Below, in pieces: positions 50,336-59,123 of a stretch of 64,000 nucleotides of DNA (within the stretch, counting starts at the first letter, position 1; each line of letters begins with the position of its first letter). A program made the position numbers and the translations under genes. The DNA lies in assembly GCF_011927835.1 (NCBI RefSeq), contig NZ_JAATJH010000005.1:62001-126000 (forward strand). Direction: 5' to 3'. This DNA is from Neolewinella antarctica (GTDB lineage: Bacteria; Bacteroidota; Bacteroidia; Chitinophagales; Saprospiraceae). A model generated the notes under the pieces. The model was not told the origin of the DNA. It did no database searches and worked only from the letters and a program-made list of their open reading frames with translations.

Positions 50336-51076
50336 TTGCCCCTCGACACCATCACCATCCAAACCACCCAAAACGTCAGCATCGACTACGATCTGGCAAA
50401 AGTAGGCGCGCGCATCGGTTCGTTTCTGATCGACGCGGTGATCGTCATTGTCGCGTTTTGGCTACTGGTACTGGTGGTCAATGCCCTCGGCGTGAACTGG
50501 AACGAGACGCTCACCATTGCCGTGGGGCCAGTCACGTATTTCATCCTTTACTTTTTCCTTTTCGAGACCTTCAACCGTGGCCAGACGCCCGGCAAGAAAT
50601 TAATCGGACTGAAGGTGATCCGCCACGACGGTCGCGACCCCACGCCGGGTGATTTTTTGGCCCGTGCCGTCTTCCTTTTCGTCGACGTCATCCTCACCGC
50701 GGGCATGGCCGCCGTCCTGCTAATCTCAACCAGCAAGAACAAGCAGCGCCTCGGCGACATGACCGCCGGCACGGTCGTCATTCAGGCCAACAACCATTCC
50801 ATTTTCTCGCTCGAAGAAATCATGGGCATCAAGGACCGTAGCGAATACGAACCCATTTTCCCCGGCGTACAGCGGTTTACGGACCAGGACATGATGGTCG
50901 TCAAACAATCGCTCAACCGTCTGCGCAAGTACCAGAATTCGGCCCACCGCCAGGCCATCCGCCAATTATCGCTGCGCATCGCCGGGCAGCTCGGCCTGGA
51001 AGCGAGTGAGGTGAACCTCACACCGGAGAAATTTCTGGAAACCGTCCTGATGGACTACATCGTCATCACCCGCTAA
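50336..51076 (+). CDS. RDD-family membrane protein
   Basis: 246 residues. The RDD domain (about 20-150) has VGARIGSFLIDAVIVIV (the first Arg and Asp), three to four hydrophobic helices, and FNRGQTPGKKLIGLKV and LGDMTAGTVVI, all typical of the family. The C-terminal 90 residues are soluble and helical (VVKQSLNRLRKYQN, RQAIRQLSLRIAGQLGL). RDD proteins have been linked to Na+/H+ exchange, but most are unassigned. The start is TTG 50336; no ATG precedes the domain. The TauE gene begins 15 nt downstream, so the two form an operon. Confidence 0.85.
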   Translation: MPLDTITIQTTQNVSIDYDLAKVGARIGSFLIDAVIVIVAFWLLVLVVNALGVNWNETLTIAVGPVTYFILYFFLFETFNRGQTPGKKLIGLKVIRHDGRDPTPGDFLARAVFLFVDVILTAGMAAVLLISTSKNKQRLGDMTAGTVVIQANNHSIFSLEEIMGIKDRSEYEPIFPGVQRFTDQDMMVVKQSLNRLRKYQNSAHRQAIRQLSLRIAGQLGLEASEVNLTPEKFLETVLMDYIVITR

Positions 51077-51091
51077 GCCCACTTACCACCC

Positions 51092-51856
51092 GTGACTTAC
51101 CTCATCGCCTTCCTCGGCGCCGCCCTCGCCGGTGCCATCAATACCCTATCCGGCAACGGCTCGGCGATTACCCTGACCATTCTGATGGAAGTCATCGGCC
51201 TACCACCCGACGTAGCGAACGGGACGAACCGGGTGGGCGTGCTCGGTAATGGCTTTGCGGCGTCTTACGGGTTCTACCGCAACGGACGCTTCGAGGTGAC
51301 GGATGGACGACGACGCGAAATGTACCAGATCGTGGGCATCACGACGGTGGGCGCGGTACTCGGTGTCTACCTGAGTCTGATCACCTCCAACGCCGTCTAC
51401 CGGGAGATTTTTCGGTACCTGCTGATCGTGATGCTCGGCGTCATTCTGGTTAAGCCCAAACGGTGGATCAACGTGCCGGAAGGAGAGCACTTCATTAGCC
51501 GCTGGCTGAGTGTTCCGCTTTTTTTTGCGCTAGGCATCTACGGCGGCTTTATTCAGATGGGCATGGGCGTTTTCTTCCTGGCCGTGATGGTGCTGGTGGC
51601 GCGCTACGACATCATCCAGGGGAACGTCGTGAAGGTGGTCGTCGTCACGATCTATACCGTGCTGGCGGTAGGTATTTTCGCCTGGCGGGGCTTGATCGAC
51701 TGGCCGATCGGGCTACTGATGGCGGCCGGGCAGATGGTGGGCGGCTACCTGACGGCGGCCTACGCTTCCAAACATCCGAAGGCAGGTGTTTATGCTTACT
51801 GGCTGTTGGTGGTGGTCGTGCTTGGGGCGATTCTGAAGGCGTTCTGGCCAGGATAA
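51092..51856 (+). CDS. TauE/SafE-family anion exporter
   Basis: 254 residues with about eight transmembrane helices in two repeats: LIAFLGAALAGAINTLSGNGSAI with TNRVGVLG, and ALGIYGGFIQMGMGVFFL. TauE/SafE proteins export sulfite, sulfoacetate or related organosulfur anions, or take up sulfate. The start is GTG 51092. It follows the RDD gene by 15 nt. It is convergent with tamL: the stop is 17 nt from the tamL stop. Confidence 0.88.
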   Translation: MTYLIAFLGAALAGAINTLSGNGSAITLTILMEVIGLPPDVANGTNRVGVLGNGFAASYGFYRNGRFEVTDGRRREMYQIVGITTVGAVLGVYLSLITSNAVYREIFRYLLIVMLGVILVKPKRWINVPEGEHFISRWLSVPLFFALGIYGGFIQMGMGVFFLAVMVLVARYDIIQGNVVKVVVVTIYTVLAVGIFAWRGLIDWPIGLLMAAGQMVGGYLTAAYASKHPKAGVYAYWLLVVVVLGAILKAFWPG

Positions 51857-51872
51857 TTCCACCCAGGCACCA

Positions 51873-54368
51873 CTAAAACGGATACCCCAAGCCTAATTGT
51901 GGTCGGATATCGGAGAGCTCGAAGGACCGAAAGGTCGTCCAGTAGGCACGTTCGCCGTAGCGAATATTCTCCCGCGTGGCTACGTCGTCATCCAGATTGC
52001 TGTCGGGGTAGTTGTAGCGGAGGGGGACGGCAAAGTCCAGCCGGAAAATGAAGTAGCTCAGGTCGATGCGGAGGCCGAACCCGGCATTGACGGCGATCTG
52101 CCGGTAAAAGGGCTGCGCGAGAACGGTCGGCAATTGTTCTTCCCGGAACCGAAACTTCGCGCCCGGCCGGTCCGGGTCCGCCTCCAGTGTCCACACGTTA
52201 CCGGCGTCGAGAAAAAACGCGCCCCGGAAGAAAGAAAACAGCGGAAAGCGGTACTCGGCGTTGAACTCTAGGCGCAGATCACCGGTCTGAAATAGGAACA
52301 GGTTCGTGTTCACGTTGCTGCTGTCGACCAACGAAAGCGGATCGACGTAGCCACCCGGCCCGAGCCCACGTGGTGCCCAACCCCGCATCGAGTTAGCCCC
52401 ACCGGCAAAAAACTGCTTCACGTAGGGCAGTTCACCTTCCGCCCCCGCCCCGAAGGGCTGCCCGATCTCGGCGACGAAGCGCGCCGAAAAGCTCGACTGC
52501 GGCGAGTAAGCTTTGTTGTAGCGCAGCGAGCTTTGTAGGCGGACGTACTTGGCGAACTCCGCCCCGGAGCGTGGCTGTAGCGTGCTGGGGTTCTCCGAGA
52601 AAATGTTGACCAGCTTGTTGATCCCGAATATCTCCGCCCCGGCCACCTCGACGTTGCCGTTGAAATTGATGGAGCGGCCCCGCCGGTCCGGCCGCCCCGC
52701 CCGGTTGTACTCCAGGCTACGAAAAAGGATCGAGAAAAAGAATTGCTGCCCGAAACTCCGCCGCAGCCGCTGGTTGTCTTCCAGCACCCGTGCGAACTGC
52801 GGCTCGATGGTGGGGTCGAGCACGTCGATCGTAAGGTGGTTGATCCGGTAGTTGGTCGTAGCCGACTTGCGGTAGTCGTAACCCAGGCGGGCGTTGAAGA
52901 TCGTGTAGGAGAAAAGCTGGCGGATGAGCAAGTATTCGTAGCCGATACTGTAGCGGGTGCTCGCTTTTTCGCGCAGGTTGGCCAGTGTCTTATCCCCGAT
53001 AAAGTTGCCGCGCCAGGGTGCCGGGAGTCGGTTCAGGAAAGAGTAAAAGCTGAAATCCCGAAAGCGGGGCAGGTTAAGGCTCATCTCTGCGGCCAAGTCG
53101 ACCGTATTGAAAAAGGGGTTGTTGTTATTCGGCCGCGGGTTCACTTCCACGCCGGCGCGGACGCTGGTGGAAAGTAATTCCCCACCGCCAAGCAGATTGC
53201 GGTTCTGAAAATTAGGCTCCAGCGAAAGACCGATCAGGTTACCCACGCCGGCCGATCCGTTCCGGTTGGTATAGTTAACGTCGAAGTCTACACCCACCGA
53301 CATCTGTTTACCCGGCGACAATTGTATGAGGTAATCGATCACGTTGTCGTTCGTCGAATCGACCTGTTGGGTAATGCGGACGAAGCGATAAACGCCGAGG
53401 CCGTTAAGGGCTAGGTTGGTTTTCTCCAGGTCATCCCGGCTGTGCGACTCACCGGGGCGGAGGTAGATATTTTGTCGAAGAATACCCGGCCGCATCTGAA
53501 ACTCCTCCTGGTCTGACAAAAACTGAACACCGTCGATTAAGGTATCCAGCCCGAATTTCTTCTGGCTCAAATTGAGTGGATCGTAATCCGTAAGAACACG
53601 GATGCCCCCCACGCGGTACTGTTCGTAGGACTTGCCGGCCTGCGGGGGGAGGATATTGAAAAATACGTCCGCGTACCCCTCCCGCCGGCTGGTATCGATT
53701 TCGAGTTGGTCAATGTAGGCGCCGCTGAAGAAAGCATAGCCGTTGTTGCGTAGGTAGCGGCTGATCCGATTCTTTTCGAGGTCCAGATTTTCCAGGTTGA
53801 GGGGCTCGCCCGCCCGGAGTTCGCTCTCTGGCCGGGAGGCTTGGAGCAGGCTGTCCACGCCCGGGTCGGGGCTAGTAAAGACGACCGAATCGATCAGGTA
53901 GCGGCGGCCGGCTTCGACGTGGTAGATCAGGTTCACCCTGCGTTTCCTCCGGCGATCCGCCTCGTGGTAGGCGCGGGCGTTAAAGTACCCTTTGTACCGC
54001 ATGTAGTCCTGCATCGCCGTGGCGGAGCGTCGACTAATGCTATCGTTATAGATGGTCGGTTCCTGACCGATGGTGTTGCGCAGGAAGCGGTCGATGGCCG
54101 TCGAGTCTTTCGCTTTGTTGTTGGCCAAGTAAAAATACTCTCGGGGCCAGAGGACGAAAAAATCATCGTTCGGCTTCTGCTTGGCGATGGTCGATATTTC
54201 GTAGGTGACCTCGGCGCGGTCCTTGACGTTTTTGGGGTCGAGCAGATCGACGCTTTGTTTCACCAGCAGTTCCTGGTCGGCCGCCAAATATTTGGTAGTA
54301 TTGCACGACGCCAGCAGGAGTAGTAGCCCGCCCGCCGGGCCGTACGCCCGTAAACCCCGCCTCAGCAT
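51873..54368 (-). CDS. tamL: TamL-type BamA-family outer-membrane assembly lipoprotein
   Basis: About 831 residues. A lipoprotein signal (MLRRGLRAYG, hydrophobic core, LLASC) precedes POTRA-like domains (about 30-350, including YLIDSVVF and LRAGEPLNLENLDLEKNRISRYL) and a 16-strand Omp85 barrel. The loop-6 lock motif is visible as FAGGANSMRGWAPRGLG. The lipid anchor separates it from BamA and marks it as TamL, which pairs with TamB for outer-membrane protein or lipid assembly. The frame also has ATGs at 54374, 54389 and 54398; the one at 54368 gives the most compact signal and overlaps the start of the divergent methyltransferase gene. Confidence 0.88.
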   Translation of the reverse strand: MLRRGLRAYGPAGGLLLLLASCNTTKYLAADQELLVKQSVDLLDPKNVKDRAEVTYEISTIAKQKPNDDFFVLWPREYFYLANNKAKDSTAIDRFLRNTIGQEPTIYNDSISRRSATAMQDYMRYKGYFNARAYHEADRRRKRRVNLIYHVEAGRRYLIDSVVFTSPDPGVDSLLQASRPESELRAGEPLNLENLDLEKNRISRYLRNNGYAFFSGAYIDQLEIDTSRREGYADVFFNILPPQAGKSYEQYRVGGIRVLTDYDPLNLSQKKFGLDTLIDGVQFLSDQEEFQMRPGILRQNIYLRPGESHSRDDLEKTNLALNGLGVYRFVRITQQVDSTNDNVIDYLIQLSPGKQMSVGVDFDVNYTNRNGSAGVGNLIGLSLEPNFQNRNLLGGGELLSTSVRAGVEVNPRPNNNNPFFNTVDLAAEMSLNLPRFRDFSFYSFLNRLPAPWRGNFIGDKTLANLREKASTRYSIGYEYLLIRQLFSYTIFNARLGYDYRKSATTNYRINHLTIDVLDPTIEPQFARVLEDNQRLRRSFGQQFFFSILFRSLEYNRAGRPDRRGRSINFNGNVEVAGAEIFGINKLVNIFSENPSTLQPRSGAEFAKYVRLQSSLRYNKAYSPQSSFSARFVAEIGQPFGAGAEGELPYVKQFFAGGANSMRGWAPRGLGPGGYVDPLSLVDSSNVNTNLFLFQTGDLRLEFNAEYRFPLFSFFRGAFFLDAGNVWTLEADPDRPGAKFRFREEQLPTVLAQPFYRQIAVNAGFGLRIDLSYFIFRLDFAVPLRYNYPDSNLDDDVATRENIRYGERAYWTTFRSFELSDIRPQLGLGYPF

Positions 54369-55116
54369 GCCCATTAGCTCCGGTACCATCAAGTTCATAA
54401 GTAGTCTTCGCAGAAAGAAGGTTCGGCAAAACTACCACAAATTCACCGCCGAGGGCGGCCGCATTGTCGGGGAGCTACTCGGGCAGGATCGCTACCGGGT
54501 AGAACAGGTGTACGCGGTGGAAAATTGGGTGGCGGAGCACGGCGACTCACTCCGCGTGCCGGTTACGACCGTGACGGAGAAAGAGCTGGGGCGGATTTCT
54601 CAATTAACTACGCCCAACCAAGTACTGGCCGTTGTCGCCACGCCGGAGATTTCGGAGCAACTCCCCACCGCCATGGCGGCGGGCTGGAGTTTGTACCTCG
54701 ACGGCATCCAGTCACCCAGCAACCTCGGCGCCCTTCTCCGCATCGCCGACTGGTTTGGCTGCCAGCACGTCGTTGGTGGGCCGGGCACGGCGGATTTGTA
54801 CAACAGTAAATCCATCCAGGCCTCCATGGGCTCGTTCCTGCGCATCGACTACCGGGAGGGACATCTGTCGGACATCACAACTACTTTTCCCGATCTGATC
54901 ACCTTCGGCGCGGACCTGGACGGAGAAAATATTTACACGCTGGAAGCACCCGATCGCGGTGTCCTCGTCATCGGCGCGGAAGGCCCGGGCGTTGGGGAGT
55001 TGGCGCGGTCGCAGGTGCAGAGGTGGGTGACGATACCCAGGGGAGTGGGCCGGCGGGCGGAGAGTTTGAACGCGGCGGTTGCGGCGGGGATTTTGGTGGG
55101 GGGGCTGGTTAAATAG
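54367..55116 (+). CDS. TrmH/SpoU-family RNA 2'-O-methyltransferase
   Basis: 249 residues. The N-terminal ribosomal-L30e-like domain (about 1-95, IKFISSLRRKKVRQNYHKF) is followed by the SPOUT domain with the three motifs SPSNLGALLRIADWF, VIGAEGPGV and SLNAAVAAGILV. It is distinct from the RlmB gene at 62.3 kb and probably methylates a different rRNA or tRNA site. The start ATG 54367-54369 shares bases with the tamL start on the other strand (CATG), a very tight head-to-head arrangement. Confidence 0.9.
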   Translation: MPISSGTIKFISSLRRKKVRQNYHKFTAEGGRIVGELLGQDRYRVEQVYAVENWVAEHGDSLRVPVTTVTEKELGRISQLTTPNQVLAVVATPEISEQLPTAMAAGWSLYLDGIQSPSNLGALLRIADWFGCQHVVGGPGTADLYNSKSIQASMGSFLRIDYREGHLSDITTTFPDLITFGADLDGENIYTLEAPDRGVLVIGAEGPGVGELARSQVQRWVTIPRGVGRRAESLNAAVAAGILVGGLVK

Positions 55117-55340
55117 TCTGGGGTCTATGGTCTCAAGTCCGTGGTACTCAATCCTTACTATTTTTGGTTTTTTTAGTTTCTTGCTGCAAGCGACCGGAAA
55201 TAACCCATGAGAGTTTACGGTGTTTAAAACCCGAACACACCCTGCTACGATTCAACAATTAACCTAACGGGCTAAAGACTTCAGACTACAGACCGTAGAC
55301 CAAAGACTGTAGACCAAAGACCAAAGATCAAAGATCAAAA
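55114..55340. repeat. GGTCTGT-type repeat arms flanking 100 nt
   Basis: AGTCTGGGGTCTATGGTCTC (55114-55135) begins at the stop codon of the methyltransferase gene. Inverted units GACTACAGACCGTAGACCAA and CAAAGACTGTAGACC run to 55340, ending directly at the ATG of the flavin reductase gene. The roughly 130 nt between the arms hold no gene. Confidence 0.75.
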
Positions 55341-55964
55341 ATGCACCTTTCTCTAGAAGACATTCTCGCCCAGGAATCCATGTACCGCCGCCACTTTATG
55401 AACTCCCTGCCCGGGCCGCGTGGCGTTCATTTGGTAGGGACTAAAGGTTATCGCGGGCAGGAGAACCTCGGCGTTTTTAGTTCTTTCGTCCACATCAGCG
55501 CCAGTTCGCCACCGCTGCTCGGCTTCATCATGCGTCCGCTGACGGTGCCCCGGCACACCTACCACCACATGAAGGCCAGTGGCTGGTTCACGGTCAATAC
55601 CCTGCACCCAGATTTCGTAGCGCAAGCACACCAAACGAGCGCCAACTACCCCCTGAACGAATCCGAATTCGCGGCGACGGGCCTGACGCCGGAGTACAGT
55701 GATGCCTGCAAAGCGCCCTACGTAAAGGAGGCTAGCATCAAACTCGGGCTCTCCTTCGAGGAAGAACACAAGATCACCGGCATCGAGACCTTTTTCGTCG
55801 TCGGCCGCGTGCGGGAAATCTTTGTACCGGACGAAGCCGTTGCCGAGACGGGCCACATCGATCACGAACTACTCGAAACCATGACGGTGGCGGGGTTGGA
55901 TACTTACCACGAGGTGGGGAAGGGGCGGAGGTTTGATTATGCGCGGGTGAAAAAGAAGGGGTAG
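55341..55964 (+). CDS. Flavin reductase-family (FMN-binding split-barrel) protein
   Basis: 207 residues. The segments GVHLVGTKGYRGQENLGVF, ASSPPLLGFIMRP and GWFTVNTLHPDFVAQAHQTS match the flavin reductase-like split-barrel fold (HpaC/flavoredoxin group) that binds FMN. Its partner (an oxygenase or another acceptor) is not encoded nearby. The ATG directly follows the repeat arm, and the TAG stop at 55962 is inside the GGCGGTA repeat, so both ends of this gene are set by repeats. Confidence 0.85.
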   Translation: MHLSLEDILAQESMYRRHFMNSLPGPRGVHLVGTKGYRGQENLGVFSSFVHISASSPPLLGFIMRPLTVPRHTYHHMKASGWFTVNTLHPDFVAQAHQTSANYPLNESEFAATGLTPEYSDACKAPYVKEASIKLGLSFEEEHKITGIETFFVVGRVREIFVPDEAVAETGHIDHELLETMTVAGLDTYHEVGKGRRFDYARVKKKG

Positions 55965-56008
55965 GCGGTAGGCGGTAGGCGGCAGGCGGTAGGCGGTAGG
56001 CGGTAGGT
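55961..56008. repeat. GGCGGTA tandem repeat
   Basis: Six to seven units of GGCGGTA (one is GGCAGGC-like) starting at the stop codon of the flavin reductase gene. No inverted partner is seen here, unlike the other three loci. Confidence 0.9.
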
Positions 56009-56071
56009 AAGAATAAACTTTCGTACTCAGACAACTAAATTATGGACCTATATTATCCTTGTATTCCATAC

Positions 56072-56103
56072 TCTAGACTGTAGACCACAGACCAAAGACC
56101 ATT
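56072..56103. repeat. GGTCTGT-type short arm
   Basis: ACTCTAGACTGTAGACCACAGACCAAAGACC-like sequence, read in the reverse orientation of the family, ends directly at the next ATG (56104). Confidence 0.65.
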
Positions 56104-56622
56104 ATGCGCCCCCTATTTCTGCTCCTAGCCCTGCTTTGGTTGGGTCCCCTCGCTCTCCCCAACCACGCTTGCACCAGCGTCCGCGCCCAAAAAGTGATGC
56201 TGTTCGAGAAATTGAAGAACTCAAAGGCGGAGCGGCTGTACGAGGGCGACCGGCTCAGGTTTCGGATCAGGGGAGATAAATTTTGGCAGGAAGGCTTCAT
56301 TCGCGAAATGCGGCCCGACATTCAGGCGCTGGTGATCAACGACCGGTTCATCCTGCTCGAAGAGATCGACCTGGTGGACCGCGGCAGCTCGTTCGGCAAG
56401 GCCGCCGGCTACTCACTAATGACCTTTGGCGTTGCCTGGACGGGCATCGGACTGATCGGCTACAACACGGATAAAGATTCGAATACCCAAATTTCCGGCG
56501 GTGAACTGGCGACGGGGGCGGCGTCCTTCGTGCTCGGCTACGCGCTGGTGAAACTACTGGGCCAAAAAAAATTCCGACCGGGGAAGTACAAGCGGTTGCG
56601 AATTGTGGACACGACGTTTTAA
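56104..56622 (+). CDS. Hypothetical exported membrane-associated protein
   Basis: 172 residues. The signal peptide (LFLLLALLWLGPLALPNHA) is followed by a small beta domain (about 30-95, KAERLYEGDRLRFRIRGDKFWQEGFIREMRPD) and one or two hydrophobic segments with Gly (AGYSLMTFGVAWTGIGLIGYN and ATGAASFVLGYALVKLL). No family is recognised. The gene precedes the Uma2 gene by 23 nt on the same strand and may be co-transcribed. Confidence 0.7.
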   Translation: MRPLFLLLALLWLGPLALPNHACTSVRAQKVMLFEKLKNSKAERLYEGDRLRFRIRGDKFWQEGFIREMRPDIQALVINDRFILLEEIDLVDRGSSFGKAAGYSLMTFGVAWTGIGLIGYNTDKDSNTQISGGELATGAASFVLGYALVKLLGQKKFRPGKYKRLRIVDTTF

Positions 56623-56645
56623 GGCAAAAAACTTATCTTAGCAGC

Positions 56646-57239
56646 ATGACGCGCGTATTATCGGAACTAGATTTTCTGACCGACCCCTTCGAGTGGTCTT
56701 TGGATCGATACCATAGTGCCATTGAGGCCGGCGTCCTCACGGAGTACGACGCTGTGGAATTGATTCACGGACAACTAGTAAAGAAAATGCCAATTAGTGA
56801 AGACCATGCAGGAACAGTTGAAGAATTAGCGGACTTTTTCAGGGACCTTTTCGGCAAAAATTACCGTTATCGTTCCGAGAATCCGGTACCTGTTTTGCCC
56901 AAGTCGGAACCAGAACCGGACTTTGTAATTGCCAAGAGAAAAACAGGTAAAAAAACACATCCAACCCCTGAAGAAATATACCTCATAGTCGAAGTAGCTA
57001 ATTCCACCTTACAGTATGACCGAAAGGTTAAAGGACCGATCTACGCGGGCGCAGGCATTCCGGAGTACTGGATCATCAATCTTAAAGCTCGAAAAATCGA
57101 AGTACATCTCTCACCCGTCCGGGAAGACAGTATATTTGATAGCGTGACAAGTTACGGGGAGAGCGAGACTTTTAAAAGTCCATTCGCGGGTCAGGTGGTA
57201 GTCAAAGACCTTCTACCCAAAGGCGACAAAGAGGATTGA
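56646..57239 (+). CDS. Uma2-family (DUF820) PD-(D/E)XK nuclease-like protein
   Basis: 197 residues. The catalytic core is visible: EPDFVIAKR (D) and YLIVEVANSTLQYDRKVK (E-x-V with Lys), then YAGAGIPEYWIINLKARKIEV. Uma2 proteins are common in cyanobacteria and Bacteroidota, often in many copies, with unknown targets. It begins 23 nt after the preceding gene and its stop (TGA, 57237-57239) is directly next to the stop of the convergent VWA gene, with no space for a terminator. A TATCTTAG sequence 7 nt upstream resembles a -7 box. Confidence 0.88.
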   Translation: MTRVLSELDFLTDPFEWSLDRYHSAIEAGVLTEYDAVELIHGQLVKKMPISEDHAGTVEELADFFRDLFGKNYRYRSENPVPVLPKSEPEPDFVIAKRKTGKKTHPTPEEIYLIVEVANSTLQYDRKVKGPIYAGAGIPEYWIINLKARKIEVHLSPVREDSIFDSVTSYGESETFKSPFAGQVVVKDLLPKGDKED

Positions 57240-58349
57240 TTATCCGTACAAAGCCTTAGCTAACACCTCCGCAAAAGCCCCCGGCGTACTAGCAAACGGC
57301 TGCAAACCCATCTCCGCCAGCGCCGCCGCGATCTCTTTATCGTAAGCGGGCGCACCCTCGTCCGACAGCGCCAGAATGGGTAAAATGGTGAGTCCGGTTT
57401 GTTGCAAGCGACGCGTCGCGGCCAACATCCCGTCCACCGATCCACCTTCAAAAAGATCACTTAGTAGAATAAGTACCGTATCGCGTGGATTGGTATTGAG
57501 TCGTTCGGCATAACGCAAGGCCTTGCCGATATCCGTGCCACCGCCGAGCTGGATCGCGAAAAGGAGTTCGAGGGGGTCGGGGAGTTGGTCCGTGAGGTCG
57601 ACGACGCTGGTGTCGAAAGTGACGACGTGGGTCTTCAGGGTGGAGATGCTGGCCAGAATGCAGGAAATCACCCCAGCGTACACGACGGAAGCGGCCATGG
57701 AACCGGACTGATCGATGAGCAAGATTACGTGCTTCAGGCCGGCACTAGAACGGCTGAGCCCGCGCAGGTCTATCGGCAGGACGGTCTTGTAGTCCGGCTG
57801 GTAGTGTTTCATGTTGCGGCGGATGGTCTGGTCCCAATCAATGTCCTGGGGGCGGGGCCGGCGGTTGCGATTATTCTGGCGACGACGCCCGGCAAGCGCC
57901 TGTTCGATGGGGCGTTTGAGCTCTTTTTCGAGCTGGCGGACGACCTTCATCACGACGGCGCGGGCGGATTCGCGGCTGCGGTCGGGGAGTAAGTTTTTGA
58001 GCGTGAGCAGGGTGCCGATTAGGTGGACGTCGGGCTCGATCGTTTCCAGCAGCTCGGGTTCGAGTAGCATTTGCTGGAGCCCGAGGCGTTCGAGGGCGTC
58101 GCGCTGGAGGAGCTGGACGGTGTCGGTGGGGAAGTATTTACGGATGTCGCCGAGCCAGCGGTTGACTTTCGGGGTGGAGGAGCCGAGGCCGCCCTTGCGA
58201 TCTTGCTCGGCGTAGAGGGCTTCGAGGGTGTCGTCCATGCCGGCCAGGTCGGGGGGGAGGGGGATGGCGTCGATGGCTCCGGACTGGGGGTCTTCGGCTT
58301 TTTTACCGAGGATTAGGCGCCACTTTTGGAGGTATTTTTCGTTGGGCAT
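57240..58349 (-). CDS. VWA-domain protein (CoxE-like)
   Basis: 369 residues. The N-terminal 175 are helical and basic (RRRQNNRNRRPRPQ linker at about 155-170). The C-terminal half is a von Willebrand A domain with a complete MIDAS: DQSGSMAAS, T in FDTSVVDLT-type segment, and D in GGTDIGKAL. Such proteins usually work with a MoxR-type AAA+ ATPase as a metal-dependent chaperone pair; in other genomes they sit with a MoxR and a SWIM gene. Here no partner gene is present, so it is an orphan copy. ATG 58349 is chosen. Confidence 0.85.
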   Translation of the reverse strand: MPNEKYLQKWRLILGKKAEDPQSGAIDAIPLPPDLAGMDDTLEALYAEQDRKGGLGSSTPKVNRWLGDIRKYFPTDTVQLLQRDALERLGLQQMLLEPELLETIEPDVHLIGTLLTLKNLLPDRSRESARAVVMKVVRQLEKELKRPIEQALAGRRRQNNRNRRPRPQDIDWDQTIRRNMKHYQPDYKTVLPIDLRGLSRSSAGLKHVILLIDQSGSMAASVVYAGVISCILASISTLKTHVVTFDTSVVDLTDQLPDPLELLFAIQLGGGTDIGKALRYAERLNTNPRDTVLILLSDLFEGGSVDGMLAATRRLQQTGLTILPILALSDEGAPAYDKEIAAALAEMGLQPFASTPGAFAEVLAKALYG

Positions 58350-58435
58350 GTGTTTAGCGTTCGGCTCGCTTCTTAGCTATTTTGGTGATTTGCTGGGCAC
58401 GCGTGGTCATTGGTTAATTCGGGGGAGCTATCGCT

Positions 58436-58443
58436 TACTTTTG
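58436..58443 (+). promoter_or_regulatory. -7 box TACTTTTG of the MBL gene
   Basis: An exact TAnnTTTG match, 16 nt before the ATG at 58460. It lies in the 110-nt divergent gap with the VWA gene. Confidence 0.45.
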
Positions 58444-58459
58444 TGAAAATTTTTGGCGC

Positions 58460-59101
58460 ATGACCCGGATTATCAAGCTTACCTTCAACCCCGTTCAGGA
58501 AAACACCTACATCGTCTACGACGAAGATACGCTGGACGCCATCATCTTCGACCCCGGCTGCTACGACAATGCCGAGGAAACCAAACTGCGGGAAACCATC
58601 GAAGAACACGGGCTGACGCCGGTGAAACTCATCAACACCCACTGTCATTTCGACCACATCTTCGGCAACGCGTTCGTGAAGTCCGAATACCGCCTGAAGT
58701 TGGGCATCCACGAGTTGGAAGAACAGATCCTGCGCGCCGCGCCACAGGTTGTGAGTATGTACGGCATGCCACCGATGACGCCCTCGCCCGATCCGGATTA
58801 CTTCATCAAAGAAGGTGACGTGATCGAGCTCGGCGACGCCCGTTTGGAAGTGCTCCTCTGCCCCGGCCACTCGCCCGGCAGCCTCTGCTTCTACAACCGG
58901 GGCGAAAGCTACCTGATCGCCGGCGACGTACTCTTCCACCGCAGCATCGGCCGCACGGACCTGCCACTCGGCGATCACAAAACGCTCATCAAATCCATCA
59001 AAAATAAGCTTCTGCCGCTGCCCGATGACGTGCGCGTTTACCCGGGTCACGGGGAGGCGACTACGATTGGGGAGGAGCGGCGGGAGAATCCGTTTTTATG
59101 A
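58460..59101 (+). CDS. Metallo-beta-lactamase-fold hydrolase (glyoxalase II-like)
   Basis: 213 residues. The zinc motif HCHFDH is at NTHCHFDHIFGN; further ligands are GHSPGSLCF and GDVLFHRSIGRTDLP and the final VYPGHGEAT. The length is typical of the short hydroxyacylglutathione-hydrolase-like group of Bacteroidota (about 212 residues), which lacks the C-terminal substrate domain of GloB. The substrate is probably a thioester, but this is not certain. It is divergent from the VWA gene and followed by nested repeat elements. Confidence 0.92.
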   Translation: MTRIIKLTFNPVQENTYIVYDEDTLDAIIFDPGCYDNAEETKLRETIEEHGLTPVKLINTHCHFDHIFGNAFVKSEYRLKLGIHELEEQILRAAPQVVSMYGMPPMTPSPDPDYFIKEGDVIELGDARLEVLLCPGHSPGSLCFYNRGESYLIAGDVLFHRSIGRTDLPLGDHKTLIKSIKNKLLPLPDDVRVYPGHGEATTIGEERRENPFL

Positions 59102-59123
59102 TGGCTGCGTGTTGAATTTTTTT

